This document shows positions 33,476-45,383 of a stretch of 64,000 bases of DNA, in pieces. A model generated the notes under the pieces. It had not been told where the DNA came from. It saw only the letters and a program-made list of their open reading frames with translations, and made no database searches. Position 1 is the stretch's first letter, and each line of letters opens with the position of its first letter. The stretch comes from Evernia prunastri (Eukaryota > Ascomycota > Lecanoromycetes > Lecanorales > Parmeliaceae): NCBI GenBank assembly GCA_003184365.1, contig NKYR01000078.1:66167-130166 (forward strand), in the 5' to 3' direction. The translations under genes and the position numbers were made by a program.

Positions 33476-35660
33476 AGTTTGCTAGGGACGCCATGCATTG
33501 ATGTCCAAGTGCCGGTTAAATGAATCCACACCGTATGCTTTTGACTTGATGGTTGCTGCTGGTTAAACCGTTGTTCCCACGGAGATGCATCGCGTCAGTT
33601 TCTCGTTCTAGCGTGTTAGACGGCGGAATTGGCCGAAGTCTCGCTGTCATTCGAGTCGTAGAAAGGGGATCGACAAAAGACTAGTATTGCAGAATGAAAT
33701 CTTCAGCAAACCGCGAAAGTAGTTCGTTCTCATGAATGTAGGATGTCACTCGGCATACAGCCTGGGAGGCATCTAAAACACAATTGTAGGGTAGTAGAGA
33801 CACTGATGATAGCGTAAGCTAGTCTTGGTTTTTACGTTCAAATACACAAACACTGCCAGTAACCATGTAACTCTGGAAAGGCAGTTCATGTGTTCTGAGA
33901 CAGTAGAGGAGACTTTTGAGTGCTTGTGTGTTCGTGTCTCTACAAGGCTGATTGGAAAAATGATACACGAGGTCGGTTAAGAATTGCCCAGGTCTGCTCG
34001 TTGGTCGTAGAGTAACAGGACTCACATGTTGATGTGTTATATAGGGCCTCAACAACCGGTCGTGTGGCTGACGCGGCCAGTAAATTAGCAAGTAAGGGTC
34101 GAAGGAGATGACGTGGATATCGGATGAGGCCGGAGTCCATTGAACAAGTCACCGTAGTTATCAGCCCAAATGGCAGGTAAAGAAGCGTTAAAGTCTATAT
34201 ATTAATGGTCAGCTGCGCTCTTTACCGCTTTCAATGAGTTCCAGTTTATTAATTATCGTGGCTGCTATCATTAAGTTTGCTGGGTACTTCGGCGATACGA
34301 TACTTGCTTGAAAGCTAAGTTGACATGGGATGTCTTTGCTATTATTCGCAAATGACACGAATCCAAGGACAAGTCATTCATTAAGCATTCTGCTAAAGGC
34401 CACAACATACCCTGCACTGTCCAGGATAAGTTCCTTGGATCACACTAAAGACACAACGGAGGACAGTTGAGAGGCCTATAAACCGCGACCAGCTGTGGAT
34501 GTGGTCATCCTTTAGGTCATTTTTCTTCCATATCTTTGTTGCGATGGTATCCTCGCGGATTGGACGGTCGATGCTGTATCCTCTCTCGGGGCTGATATAT
34601 CAGGATCAAGGTTCTTCGAGATCAAGCTTTTTGGCCTTTTGGTGGGACTCATTCCGCCGAAGGGCCTGCCATTGAGCGAACTGGGAGACGAGTTGACTGT
34701 TTTTGGGCCATGAAATGTTCCAGAGACGTCAGATCTGGCCAGTAAGCTATTGGCGCATATGTTCAATCTGAGGAAACTCTTCTGTAGCGGCCTGTATTTC
34801 TCACGCGTCAGCTTTGCTAAAAGGTCCTCATGGTCAACTAACGCATTCCCTCTTCCCACCGGCCGAAAGCCCTAGCAAAGACAAGCGTCGGATCGTTCAA
34901 TCACGGTATTAACAAGGAGTGGAAGAGAAGAGATCCTATGCAGACGTTCTCAGGAGTTGCATTGATTCTTCGCGGGACATCTTACGTTGTTCAAGTCAGA
35001 GAAGAAAGAAGTGGAAGGAAATACCCACTACTTCTATATCTTAGCTGGTTGCCGGCTGGATTAGTACTATGGCTGCTCTGTATCTTTCACAGCTGTTTTG
35101 CCCCAGCGATCTTCTTCCACCTCAACACAGCCACTAGCTTTCGCTTCCCAGTCACCAAGCTGTAGACCTACTCTAACTGGGTCCCGGTATCACTGTGTCC
35201 ACCAGTGTCATACCCCTGCTTTAGGAGACTCTCAATTTATCGGTAGAACCTTGTGATTGAGATCTGGCCTCGCCTTGCACATTTGCGTTGACATTGTGGC
35301 TTTATTCCTCGGCGACAGTAGTTGCTACAAGGCAAACAGTGAAAGTCAGTGAACCCTCCGGGTACTCTAACAGTTGGACAGGATAAGCAACTGCGCCAGA
35401 TACTGATACTGAGTTGGCGGACTATAGTTGAATGAGTAGGTTGAATTTATTGATTGCGTATAATTAATCTACGGTTGTTGTCGTTGTAAGATACATATCT
35501 GTTATCTGTCATATCCGGAGTAATTAACAATTGGCGGAAATACCTTATCTCCGCGAAAGCAGCGAATTGCCGTTCTCCAGATCAATCCAGCCGACGAATG
35601 TAACTACCTTACCATCAATTTATTAGCAGCAAATGATATCCATTGACCAGGTTCAAAGCC

Positions 35661-37691
35661 ATGCTTAAACACCTCATTCAATCTATCCATTCTCAGCGTC
35701 CAGCAGCATCAACAGCATTGCGATCAATTCGAAGAGGCTTTCCGGCCATTCTACATTTCCGAATGGCGTCAACATTCCCCGACCTACCCATCTTCAGAGC
35801 CATCGCGAGCCACGATCCCAAAAGTACTGCCATAATTCATTCAAGATCAGAGAGGAGATTCACATATGGCGAGCTACTCAAAGATGTCGAGGGCGCCAAG
35901 ATCACTCTGTTCAATCAATTAAAATCCGCGTCTGCCGAGGGAGAATCCAGAGGTGGTCAAAGGGTGGCTTTTCTGGTGGAAAATGGCTACGATTATGTAG
36001 GTGCGAGCAAGAGCTGCTTCGATCCTCCGTTCAGTGGCTGATGAGAGACAGTGACTCTCCTCTCCATCCTAGCATGCGACAGCATCGCCGTTCCACTTTC
36101 CTCTGGCTTCCCTGCGAGCGAGATCAGATACATACTGGAGAACAGCGAGGCGGTCACATTACTTTCGTCCGGCAAGTTTCAAGACAAGGCAGAAGAAGTG
36201 CTCAAGGAGGGTCTGGAGCACCTACCAAGAAAGCCAGTCCTCAATGTCGTCGAGAAGAGGCTTACTGGAAGCGGAGAAGATGAGGTTCAGCTCGTACCTT
36301 TGCCGATGACCAAAGGTGGCATGATGTTGTATACCTCAGGAACCACCAGTCGCCCAGTATAAAACTTTGACCCTATATTCTAAGATTTTCGCTGATGGAT
36401 CAACAGAAAGGTGTCCTCTTGTCGGAAAAAGTCCTGACAGCTCAAGCCGAATCACTCCACAAAGCTTGGCAATACACCTCATGCGACCACCTCCTTCATG
36501 TCCTCCCCCTCCACCACATCCATGGCACCGTCAACGCCCTCCTTACCCCCCTCTTTGCCGGCTCAACCATCGAATTCATGTTCCCCTTTAACGTCGACGC
36601 GGTCTGGGAGCGCCTAGCGGCGCCATTCATGCCGGACAAGAGCAAGAAGCCCATCACATTTCTAACAGTTGTCCCTACAATATACAACCGTTTCCTGTCC
36701 TCATTTGACAAGCTCTCGCAACCTGTGCAGGAAGCTGTCAAGAAAGCCTTATTACCAGAGAATCTACGCCTCAACATCTCTGGATCTGCGGCGTTACCAA
36801 CGCCTACGAAGAAGTCGTGGACGGAGTTGAGCGGTGGAAATGTCTTGCTTGAACGCTATGGCATGACTGAAGTTGGCATGGCTTTAAGTTGTGGGTTGGA
36901 CTTCCGGGACCGAGTGGATGGCAGCGTTGGATGGCCATTACCTTCTGTTCAAGTCCGACTGGTGGATAGCGAAACCAACGAGGTAATCCCTGTAGGACAT
37001 GAGATCGATGAGAACGGAAGGGAAAGAGAAGGAGAGATACAACTCCGGGGTCCAACTGTCTTTGAAGAATACTGGCGCAACGAGAAGGCGACTTCGGAAG
37101 AGTTCGTGGCAGCAGATGATGGCGGCAGTAAATGGTTCAAGACTGGCGATATTGCGATGAGGAAGATGGTGGAAGGCTCGGGACAGAGTGGACAAGACTG
37201 GGCGAAGGGCCCCATGTATTTCATAAGAGGAAGGAAGAGCACGGACATCATTAAGAGTGGTGGAGAGAAGGTCAGCGCTTTAGAGATTGAGAGGGAACTT
37301 CTGTCATTGTGAGTCGCCCTCCATCTTAATCAGCCTTACTCACCATAGGCTAATGATCTTCCAGACCTCAAATCTCCGAAGCAGCGGTCGTCGGAGTCAC
37401 ATCGGAACAATGGGGTCAGAAAGTGGCAGCGGTCGTCGTACTGAACCCATCGCATGCACAGACCGGAAAAGGGGGCAAGACATGGGGCGTCATGGACATG
37501 CGGAGAGCATTGAAGGACAACCTTGCCAACTACAAGATACCGCGAGAGCTGAAGGCGGTGGAAGAATTACCCAAGAATGCCATGGGCAAAAGTATGTGAT
37601 CCGACCCCGACCCCCTTTGCTCGTTCACACTAACAATCTCGAAGTCAATAAGAAAAATCTGGTCAAGGAAATATTCGGAGACCAAGCTTGA
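35661..37691 (+). CDS. Malonyl-CoA/acyl-CoA synthetase (ACSF3-like), mitochondrial leader
   Basis: Exons 35661-36000, 36052-36356, 36407-37308, 37365-37591 and 37645-37691 encode 606 residues. The first 35 residues are basic and acid-free ('MLKHLIQSIHSQRPAASTAL'), a likely mitochondrial presequence; a second ATG at 35763 could start a cytosolic form. All adenylate-forming enzyme motifs are present: 'MLYTSGTTSRPKGV' (P-loop, split by intron 2), 'LPLHHIHG', 'LERYGMTEVG', 'KTGD', 'RGRKSTDIIKSGGEKVSALE' and the catalytic Lys in 'NAMGKINKK'. 'DIIKSGGEKVSALEIE' and 'EQWGQKV' match malonyl- and methylmalonyl-CoA synthetases best. These activate malonate for mitochondrial fatty acid synthesis or detoxification. 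The exact substrate remains inference. The first intron uses GTGCGA, since only it restores 'YDYVVTLLSI'. Confidence 0.87.
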
Positions 37692-39109
37692 TGCAGCAGC
37701 CATTCAGAGCAATACATGCTTCGCTTCTTGTACAGTTCGAACCTTCACGATCTTCATGATTTTAGACATTGCTACATTGACAATCTACCAGTAATACATC
37801 TTGAGTTGCGCTTACTACGCACCCACAACAGTCTTTACTTCAATGTTACCCATCTCCTTTCGCAACGACTCCCCTCATCTACTACCTTCCTCAAATTTCC
37901 AACCCCTTAACCCCCCGCCACAAGAACCCAGCAATCCCACCACCTCCCTCCCACGATTGACTCACCGTGACCAGGTCCAGCGCACGCTCATTGATCGCCT
38001 CCCGCGGAAAATATGGCAACTAAAGTAATCCGGCAACTCTTGTCCAGCCACACCCCGTCCCATCATCCAAGCCAAATGATATACTCGCTGCCCTTATATT
38101 TTTGGAAATCCAACCCCGCAATCACCGCACTCACGCATCCCTGCTCCAATATCTTCTCTTCCCAGCCTCCATTCCGTCGCTGCGCCCTAGTCCGCTCCAT
38201 CGTGCATCTTAGCTTGGATGTCGAAGTCGAAAGTCCATTGCGAGACGCTGGCCGCGAGCGAGGTCGGGAAGAGGAAGGAAGCGGATCCTTGTATGTTTCT
38301 TCCTACAATTATACAAGCATAGCAGAATTGGGGCGGGATGGAGGGGTAGGAGTTGACTCTTCGGTGATGAGCGCTTAGGGGCAGCGTGCAGTAAAGCGTG
38401 CAGTGATGGCCAGCGGGACAGATTCCAGGACATGCAGTAGGCCGAGGGCCTTTCCGTATTACAGATGTTGAAAGAGCTCGCCGATGCTGCCAATTTCAAT
38501 CGCAGTGATGCATTCGCTTCTTTGGTCTGAAAAGAATTGCAGATATGTTTTTAATAATGAAGCGGCGAACCGCTCCACATCTAAGGTCAGTGGTAAGGAG
38601 GATTCGCTGACTTTGGGTAAATTGTAGGATTTATCAAGCTGGATAACAGAAAACGGCAAGTAGGGATGTGGGAAGCCAAAAGCGGGTTTATCTTGAAGTG
38701 GTTGAATAACAAGTCTAATCTAGGAAAGGTAGTAGAGAAAACATAACAAGTAGGGTCGTAAGAAAGTACATCCAGGGAAACGAAAGTCCATAAATACCCT
38801 ATGTGTGTATACCCAATTTGTCCATCATCAGATCTCTTGCCAAACGATCGCAATCTAATCCCATATCCCCCCCCCTTGCCCTCTAACGTCCAACTTCATA
38901 TCCCATGCCTCATTTCGACCTCGAACTCCGCAAGAGCGCTTCTCGATTTTCCATTTTTGTAGTGTAGAGGCCAACATAAGTCCAGAGAGCTGCGAGAAAA
39001 GCCAAGCTGTCCATCTGTACGTGTTCATAAAATCCCAGTTTGGTGACACTACCTGGTCTAAACCGATGACCAGCACCGACACAGGAAGTCTGAAGTGACA
39101 TCTTGGGCA
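37692..39109. other. Convergent 3' region between synthetase and lectin genes
   Basis: Both neighbours end here. C- and T-rich stretches at 37860-37990 give Pro/Ser-rich chance frames. No gene is supported. Confidence 0.5.
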
Positions 39110-40852
39110 CTAGGAATCCGACACGGTTATGTACTTCGTGGAAAGCCAAGTTTCCGACACGTTATCCCACTGCTCTTCAGCAAGCGTCGAGCCATTCATC
39201 TGATGGTATAGGTAAGTCGCCGATCCGTCATTCGAGGTTACACTAGCAAGCCTTGTGAAAGGGAACTCCATTGTTGGGTGCCATGCAACCGTGCCATTCC
39301 ATATCAGCACAGGCTGTGTGCCGTTGACCCAGATACCATTTTGCCAGCCAAAAGTCGCAATATCCGACCGGTTGAGTGAGGCATGTTCTTCTTTTGAGAG
39401 TGGTAGGGGTCCTAACATGAAAGTCATTTCAAAAAATTCCTTCCGGCATATGAGGATGCATAATGCATACCTTGGATGAAGCTGAAGTTCCCAGGGCCGC
39501 TAAGACCGATATCGTAGGTAACAACCGAAAAGCTGTCGCCAAAGGAAGAGTCCACAGGAACGGAGGACGAGTGGAACAATGCTCCCGGCGAAGATCCATA
39601 ATCAGCTGCACGCGAGAAGGGAGTGCTGTATACAGTATTCGGGTCTGCCTCATACAAGGTGTGGCTTGCCGCGTTTGAGTCGCTGTAATTAAAACCAGGA
39701 GTGTTCCGAAATTCATGGGATAAGTCTTTGCTTTCCTGACTGGTGATATCGAGCCACTGATCCTGAAAAGGCGAATAGAAGAGAATAGAACGATGCAACA
39801 GCGCTGATACTTTCCCATTTGGCTTCTCATAGTACAGAAGAGCTACATTAGCAGACGAATTTCCATTGGGGTCGAGATTAGATGACGTATTTGCGTCTGG
39901 GAACATGCTCACGGACAGAGAGCGCGTATCTACTGCGGTGCTGTAGCTTCCAAAGGATGGATCTGGAATCCAAGAATCGTCCATCAAGATAAGTGAGCTC
40001 ACTGTATTGTTTTCTGAAATATAGTACAGCGACATCTACGTATAAGTTAGCGTGTATGAGGATTGTAGGTTTTCTTGATTTTGGTAGTACACCTGGTCCA
40101 CCCGTTGATCCACCATTTGGTCCACTCGTAACAAATGCAGGGCCAGTTGCTGTCAACGGCGTATGTCTTTTAGGGTTGGGGCCTGATTTCAAAGAAGGAT
40201 CCGCACTGGCATTGAGACTCGGGCTCGTGGTCCACTGGCCGTTGGAATTAGTAAGAATCGCACATCGGATGAGACCAGTATTATCCTGAAAAAATAAGTG
40301 TCGGTCGTTATTGGAGAGGGACACAACTGCCAGAGATGTATCGTTAAGGATATATTGAGGAGCGTGTGTGATATTAGGACGCGGTGTGATTGTCGGATAC
40401 GACGGCGCCGGCTGACTGTTAAAGTAAGCCAAAAGAAGATTCAATCCGTACAAATACCGCACCTGCTAATTCTCGGAGACTTGTGTGATGAATACTCGCG
40501 GTGATGCCAGATCCCGACTGCGACTCCAATAGCGATGGCTGCGACAAGAATCAACGCAACAACAATCCATGGCCATTTGTGCATAGGCTTGGTGAAATGA
40601 CGATGTTCCTCGGAAGGCTTCTCGTTGCTATGGGCCTCAGGAAATGAACCATCATAGACTACTTGTGGCGTTGTATCAGGCACAGTCTAATATACAGTCA
40701 ATACAACTTCTTGCCACGTATCATGTCTTACTTACCTCGGGTGCCAGAGCGCTTACATCGAGCTCAAAGGCTGTGGCATCGTAGTCGCGTTCTGGAGCTC
40801 TAGCAGTCTCATCGTGTTTTGCGAGCTCCAGGGTTGAATAGTGCCGGTCCAT
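39110..40852 (-). CDS. Type II membrane protein with fucose-lectin-like extracellular domain
   Basis: Exons 40852-40736, 40686-40463, 40415-40091, 40035-39472 and 39412-39110 join to 510 residues. A cytoplasmic head of about 70 residues is followed by a membrane span ('WIVVALILVAAIAIGVAVGI'), then a large, N-glycosylation-rich ectodomain. The ectodomain repeats elements of the fungal fucose-specific lectin propeller: 'SLAVVSLSNNDRHLFFQDNT', 'TGPAFVTSG', 'MSLYYISENNTVSSLILMDD', 'VALLYYEKPNGKVSALLH' and 'GIWVNGTQPVLIWNGTVAWH'. Soluble relatives such as the Aspergillus lectins bind fucosylated glycans with six blades; anchoring one to the membrane is seen in Dothideomycetes and may serve glycan recognition at the cell surface (inference). 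Intron 3 needs the weak donor GTACTA to keep frame. Binding-site Arg/Glu/Trp residues cannot be assigned without alignment. Confidence 0.78.
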
Positions 40853-43006
40853 GCTTCGAGGTCTGAAATATCACAATCTGGCGGCAAGACTGGATTTCAT
40901 GAAATGCTCGAAGGGGGAAACGGTAGAAGTAATTTCTGGCAGAGACTTGATTTTCTTATACTATGCTGTAAGGAGGGGGCGTCATGTGGTGAACAGGCCC
41001 AGTCAAAATCTTTCGTGCAGGAGCAGTGCAGCCCAAACAACGAGAACGGGATTGACTGGCGGGATTTTGCTTGCGTGCAGCATGATATATTGTCGAGCCA
41101 TTCTGCGACTCCTGCACCATGCAAATGATACTGCTGCGCAAAATTCAGACTTCGTTGGCCGACACGGTTTCTGGCATTGAAGTATAAGTTTGCTGAGACG
41201 TTGGTCTCTACATGTTGGAACACATCAAGGGAGAAGTCCGCAATTTAAAAAGTCGAAATCCAGAAGAGATGGTTCATCATATAGATCTAGCTAGGAAGTG
41301 AATTTTGTCGAATGATGATCGGCTGTGCATTGGTACATCCGTAAAGGTTATTGAAACTATCTCGGACGACCGAACCCAGTTCATGTCAAGATGTAAGGGT
41401 GCGGTTCTTCGAAGTCCGTTCTAAGCAAAGTTTTCTTCCACCCTGTGACCTGGAACGAATACGCCCCAAAATGTTTGTAGAGGCTCACGGTTTACTGTAC
41501 AGCGGCGGCGGTATGTAAGAGCGACTGTTGGGAGATAAGAGAAGAGACTGTTGGTACTGGAGGTATCTCAGGTATTTGCCATTCTTCAGTTGAGGTAGAT
41601 GGTGATAGGATGGTTCTGATGCAGGCTTGAATCCTTCGATGTACTGCTGTAAATTAGCCTGATTGACATATACACGGTGTTTATGATACGTCCACAACGG
41701 CCATCGATGATACAGTGATTTGCACATTGTGAATAAATGGGGTTGCATCGGTGCAGCTAACAATAAGAATTCAGCGTTCACAAGCGTAGGTCTTTTTCTT
41801 CAGAAACGTTGGTTTGAAGCGCTGTCGTTGACTTAAGGGATTGAGAAGGCTTTCAGGCAAGATGGCTGACGCTCTGTTTCAGCTCAAGGCTGCACTCTAA
41901 ATGGATCTACATACCTAAAACACCGCTCACCAGCCAGGCCTCATCATCACGCGGACATCTCTTTTCGTCTAAGTATCTAGGTTCCAGGAACATACTTCAG
42001 TTCCCGACCGACCGTTCTCCTGGACGATTGTAGTCAGCGCGACGTTTGCTCTTACGGACATTGGCATGCATTTTGATCCCCTGCGGACTCCAATGACTCA
42101 GATACCATCTATAGCCTCGTTGCCAACGACTCATGGAAATCCATACCCGTGAGTCTGGGCGAAGACCGTTTGTTTTGAACGTGCCTTGTTTGTACTTTTC
42201 CGCTGGATTTACAAACTTGTTAGTTGATCTTGCGGAGCCGGGCTGATTGCATATAACCAATCAGAATGAAATTTGACCACCTTTCAATTCTGAGTAAAAA
42301 TTTTGCCTTCATGTGGGGCGCAAGAGTGATTCTGCGAGTTAACGGTGCGTTAGACGCACCGTGCTCACATGCGGCCTCTTGATGGTGTGTGAGCCCTCAG
42401 TCAGCGATTCAAACAATCCCTTGGTCAGAAAAATCATTCTCTTCATGCTGGCCTGCAGATTTGCTATGGATCCCACATCTCTCACCGTTAATCCAGGGAC
42501 ACCATTCGCTTCGTAACGACTTCATGTTGAGTGCACCTTACCTCGCCCATCGTTCTGTCATTCCGGAGATGGTACAATATGTATTTGCTTACAGTATGGG
42601 GTGGAAATATACGCACGCATGGTGCTCCGCAGCGTTCTGAGAAGCCTTGAAGGTTCATCGAAGCTACAACCTCCAATAATCGCGCTGTGTTGAGTACTGA
42701 AATAATTCCCGTCATGCAAGAGACGGCCCAGCTGCGCAATTGGAAGCAGCCTCATACACCATACCCCACATGCTGCAGGAAACCCCACTGGAAGCAGCCT
42801 TATGCACTACGCCTTCCATTTCTAGCTTAGGAAAGTCTGAGACAGAGAACGGGGAAGTCGAAAGATCCAGGGAATATAAAGGCTATGGGCGCATTGTTTA
42901 ACAGATCCGAGTTTCAGTCCTTCTATCCACATCACTGCATTCCTAATTTATCAGGTTGTTAGTCTACAATTTGCAGAAGGCTTCAGAGCCCGACTGATAT
43001 AGAAAC
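40853..43006. other. Divergent promoter region and spacer
   Basis: The lectin gene reads left and a small secreted-protein gene reads right. No coding frame in between is supported. A TATA box is present at 42875. Confidence 0.45.
42875..42880 (+). promoter_or_regulatory. TATA box upstream of a small secreted-protein gene
   Basis: TATAAA lies 132 bases before the ATG at 43007, within 'GGGAATATAAAGGC', and is followed by a typical leader of about 100 bases. Confidence 0.5.
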
Positions 43007-43461
43007 ATGCATCTGGACTTGGCTCTCTTTTTACTTGTGGTAGCGCTCACGCCTCGTGTCTCTGCTTTCGGGGATATGGACGTGATCACCCTCCCTCAAA
43101 GACAAGCAAGTCCAAAGGCAGCAGCATCCACGACGCTTACTTCTGCTATGTCAACGCCAGATGAGCTCAGTGAGCCTTTCAGTTTCTGTCTTGACGGGAA
43201 GATAATTCCGCCAGTCATAGATGTGGGAGGTGTGACCACGTGAGTTTGGGGAATCCTAGCACGCAACTTATCCACGACCTATCCACTCACGACGTTCACA
43301 GACCTAAAGACATCAGCATCAGTAGTGTTGACTGCTTCATCGATGGCGAAATTGGCCTTTCGGTCGGGGGCTCCTGGCCTGGCGACCACGTCCAGATTCC
43401 CCTCGATGCGGAGAAGATCCCTCGGGCTTCAACCTCACACACGGTTTCAACTCTAGTCTAG
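43007..43461 (+). CDS. Small secreted protein of 130 residues
   Basis: Exons 43007-43239 and 43302-43461 (intron GTGAGT...CACAG, 62 nt). It begins with a clear signal peptide ('MHLDLALFLLVVALTPRVSA'). The mature part is polar and low in cysteine (two, in 'FSFCLDGK' and 'SSVDCFIDGE'), ending 'SHTVSTLV'. I do not recognise a family. The two cysteines could form one disulfide. The stop at 43461 could instead be passed by a further intron, since another secreted-type gene starts 270 bases downstream, but no junction was convincing. A small effector-like or wall-associated protein is possible; that is inference from size and secretion only. Confidence 0.6.
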
Positions 43462-43734
43462 GATGATGTTACTATTTCCTCGATGGATCGACACCAACAT
43501 GGTCATAGTCAGCCCCACGGTGGCAACTTGCGTCTCCCTCCATTGCAAGCAACTTGCGTAACCAAACGCGGTTGGTACACAAATGATTGCAAGTAGTTGG
43601 CGGGGGCTTAGACCCGTGGGGGCCAAATTCCAACATTATATGACCTCCGAAATTCTCTCTCGTCCAAGTCTTAACTTCTGAGAAGCTTTGCGGTTGACTT
43701 CAGTGCTCAAAGATTAGCACGTCTTTATTACTGT

Positions 43735-44667
43735 ATGCAAAGATTCCGCCTGAGGGCGTGTTTCCTCATCTTTTTATTGCCTCAGCATGCATCTACGAGT
43801 GCCCCAACTCTCGTGGCACTCTAAGCAGGAATCCATTGGCCTTCCAGATTGCGCTGTACGTAGTGCGACATCCCATGTGCGTTTATGGCGCCTGCTGATG
43901 TATATTCGCATATAGTTAGAGTGCTTTAAGATAGCGGAGCCAGATGCATCCAGATGGGGATGCTCTGGCAGCGGTTATACCTGTCTCTGCGACATTTCAT
44001 GGTTTTTTGCCGACTATAAAAACTGCGTCCGTAAGAGCTGCTCGGCAGTTGACATATTGGCCGCTGATGTGCGAATCCAATCTCACTGTGATGGTAGGTT
44101 CCAGCCAGATCGCAAGGTTTAGTGATCGAGAGTCGTTACTGAAGCCTCGTCCCATCAGTATTGAACAAGCGAGACCTATCAAGTTCGTCTTCGTTCACTC
44201 AAGCAGCCACAGTACCTGTTGGTACCCCAACATCTACTCTTCAGATAGCAACCTTGACTGCTTCAACTCCAATTGTTACTGTTAGACCTTCTGCCATCTC
44301 CTCAACGCAAGCAACCGCCGGCGGGGCCACTGCTACCAGTACCTCCACGTCTGCCGCGACCTCATCCACTCAGGCATCGAGTGGTCTCAGTCAATCAGCC
44401 AAAATAGGTATCGGCTTAGGCGTACCTCTCGGCGTAATCGTCTTGGCTCTTCTCGGGTACGCGCTTTACTGGTTTGGCAAAAAGAAAGGGAAGTCACGGG
44501 GGAATGATACGGGGCTGAATAAGTCGGATACAGAAAAGAAAGACCCGATTGACGCAGGAGCCATGAACCATATAATCGAGGGAGGGGAATTACATGGACA
44601 GCATATCGTACATCACCCAAAGGAGTTGGCGGGCTCGCCTGGGCCTGTGCGCCGGGAACTTCCTTGA
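43735..44667 (+). pseudogene. CFEM-domain single-pass membrane protein with a frameshift after the signal peptide
   Basis: An ATG at 43735 starts a good signal peptide ('MQRFRLRACFLIFLLPQHAS'). The frame stops at a TAA at 43831, but one base over it continues as 'KQESIGLPDCAVQC'. Two GT-AG introns (43860-43919 and 44094-44158) then lead through a full CFEM domain with eight cysteines: 'LPDCAVQC', 'WGCSGSGYTCLC', 'DYKNCVRKSCSAVDI' and 'RIQSHCD'. A Ser/Thr-rich stalk, a membrane span ('GVPLGVIVLALLGYALYWF'), a KKKGK stop-transfer and a cytoplasmic tail of about 60 residues follow. The exons total 3n+1 bases, as expected for one extra base between 43820 and 43835. CFEM proteins act in heme/iron capture or surface signalling. 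The break may be a real mutation, strain variation or a sequencing error; a start at 43789 (MHLRVPQL) would avoid it but lose the signal peptide. Confidence 0.75.
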
Positions 44668-44739
44668 TTGCACGAATTCTTGCTTGCGTACGATCTCAGT
44701 ATGGGTTTCCATAAGACAATGACCATTATATATACAAGA

Positions 44740-45163
44740 ATGTTCTCTATGTCGATGGCGGAATCGAATGTTGAAAAGCAAAAATATACCTCGACTCCAT
44801 CCGATCAGGTCTACCAGAATCTCACCCAAGTCGTACCGTCGACCAGATTCGAAGCCTTCGCGATTATCACCGAGAAAGCCCAAAATCGTTGGCTTCCCCG
44901 TGGGACCCGCTAAATAAGGCTTTGAGCAGAATTCTAGCAAAGATCTTTCCACCTCGTGCTATTTCTTCGATGCCACCAAGAAGACCCTTGACGCCGTCCC
45001 TTCGAAGAAGCCCGCGAATGTCTCGTCCGCAACGAGCATATACATTCCGCTGGTTGAATACTGCATGGCAATCGTTATGGTGGTCCTCCTCGTGACTGCA
45101 GATCGGATACGAGCTATTGTTTGTCGTATGGTAAAAGAAACGGCGTTTAAAACACGATGTTAA
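44740..45163 (+). CDS. Possible small membrane protein of 108 residues
   Basis: The second exon (44930-45163) looks coding: 'CYFFDATKKTLDAVPSKKPA', then 'IYIPLVEYCMAIVMVVLLVT' as a membrane span and a basic end 'RMVKETAFKTRC'. It is closed upstream by a stop, so a splice acceptor (GAGCAG at 44929) is needed. The upstream frame from ATG 44740 ('MFSMSMAESNVEKQKYT') joins in phase through donor GTACCG at 44833, giving a 97-nt intron with a GCTAAAT branch. Other donors (GTCGTA at 44830) would also keep frame, so the exon 1 boundary is uncertain. I recall similar short single-span proteins in ascomycetes, without known function. Confidence 0.45.
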
Positions 45164-45383
45164 AGGTTGCTTTTTACACAGAAGTTTTTCAGTCTAGATG
45201 TTCTTGCCATGGCTTTGTATTAGCTGTCGTTGAATGCAGAAAAATATATCAGATCATGTGGCCCCTCCCACGTAGGCGGTGATAGAGTAGGCATGCGGAG
45301 AAGAGCAGCGTTGCGTCTGCGGCATCAGTCAAAGCCCTAGACGGCGTTCAGGCCATCAGGTTTCATCATATACGCTTGCTCTC

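Larger units (their letters stand above)
31803..35660. other. Divergent promoter region and gene-poor spacer
   Basis: The hydrophobin and the acyl-CoA synthetase read away from each other across 3.9 kb. No frame has support. A frame at 34938-35165 contains one hydrophobic stretch ('LPAGLVLWLLCIFHS') but no partner exon. A tRNA-like relic lies at 33405-33475. Confidence 0.45.
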
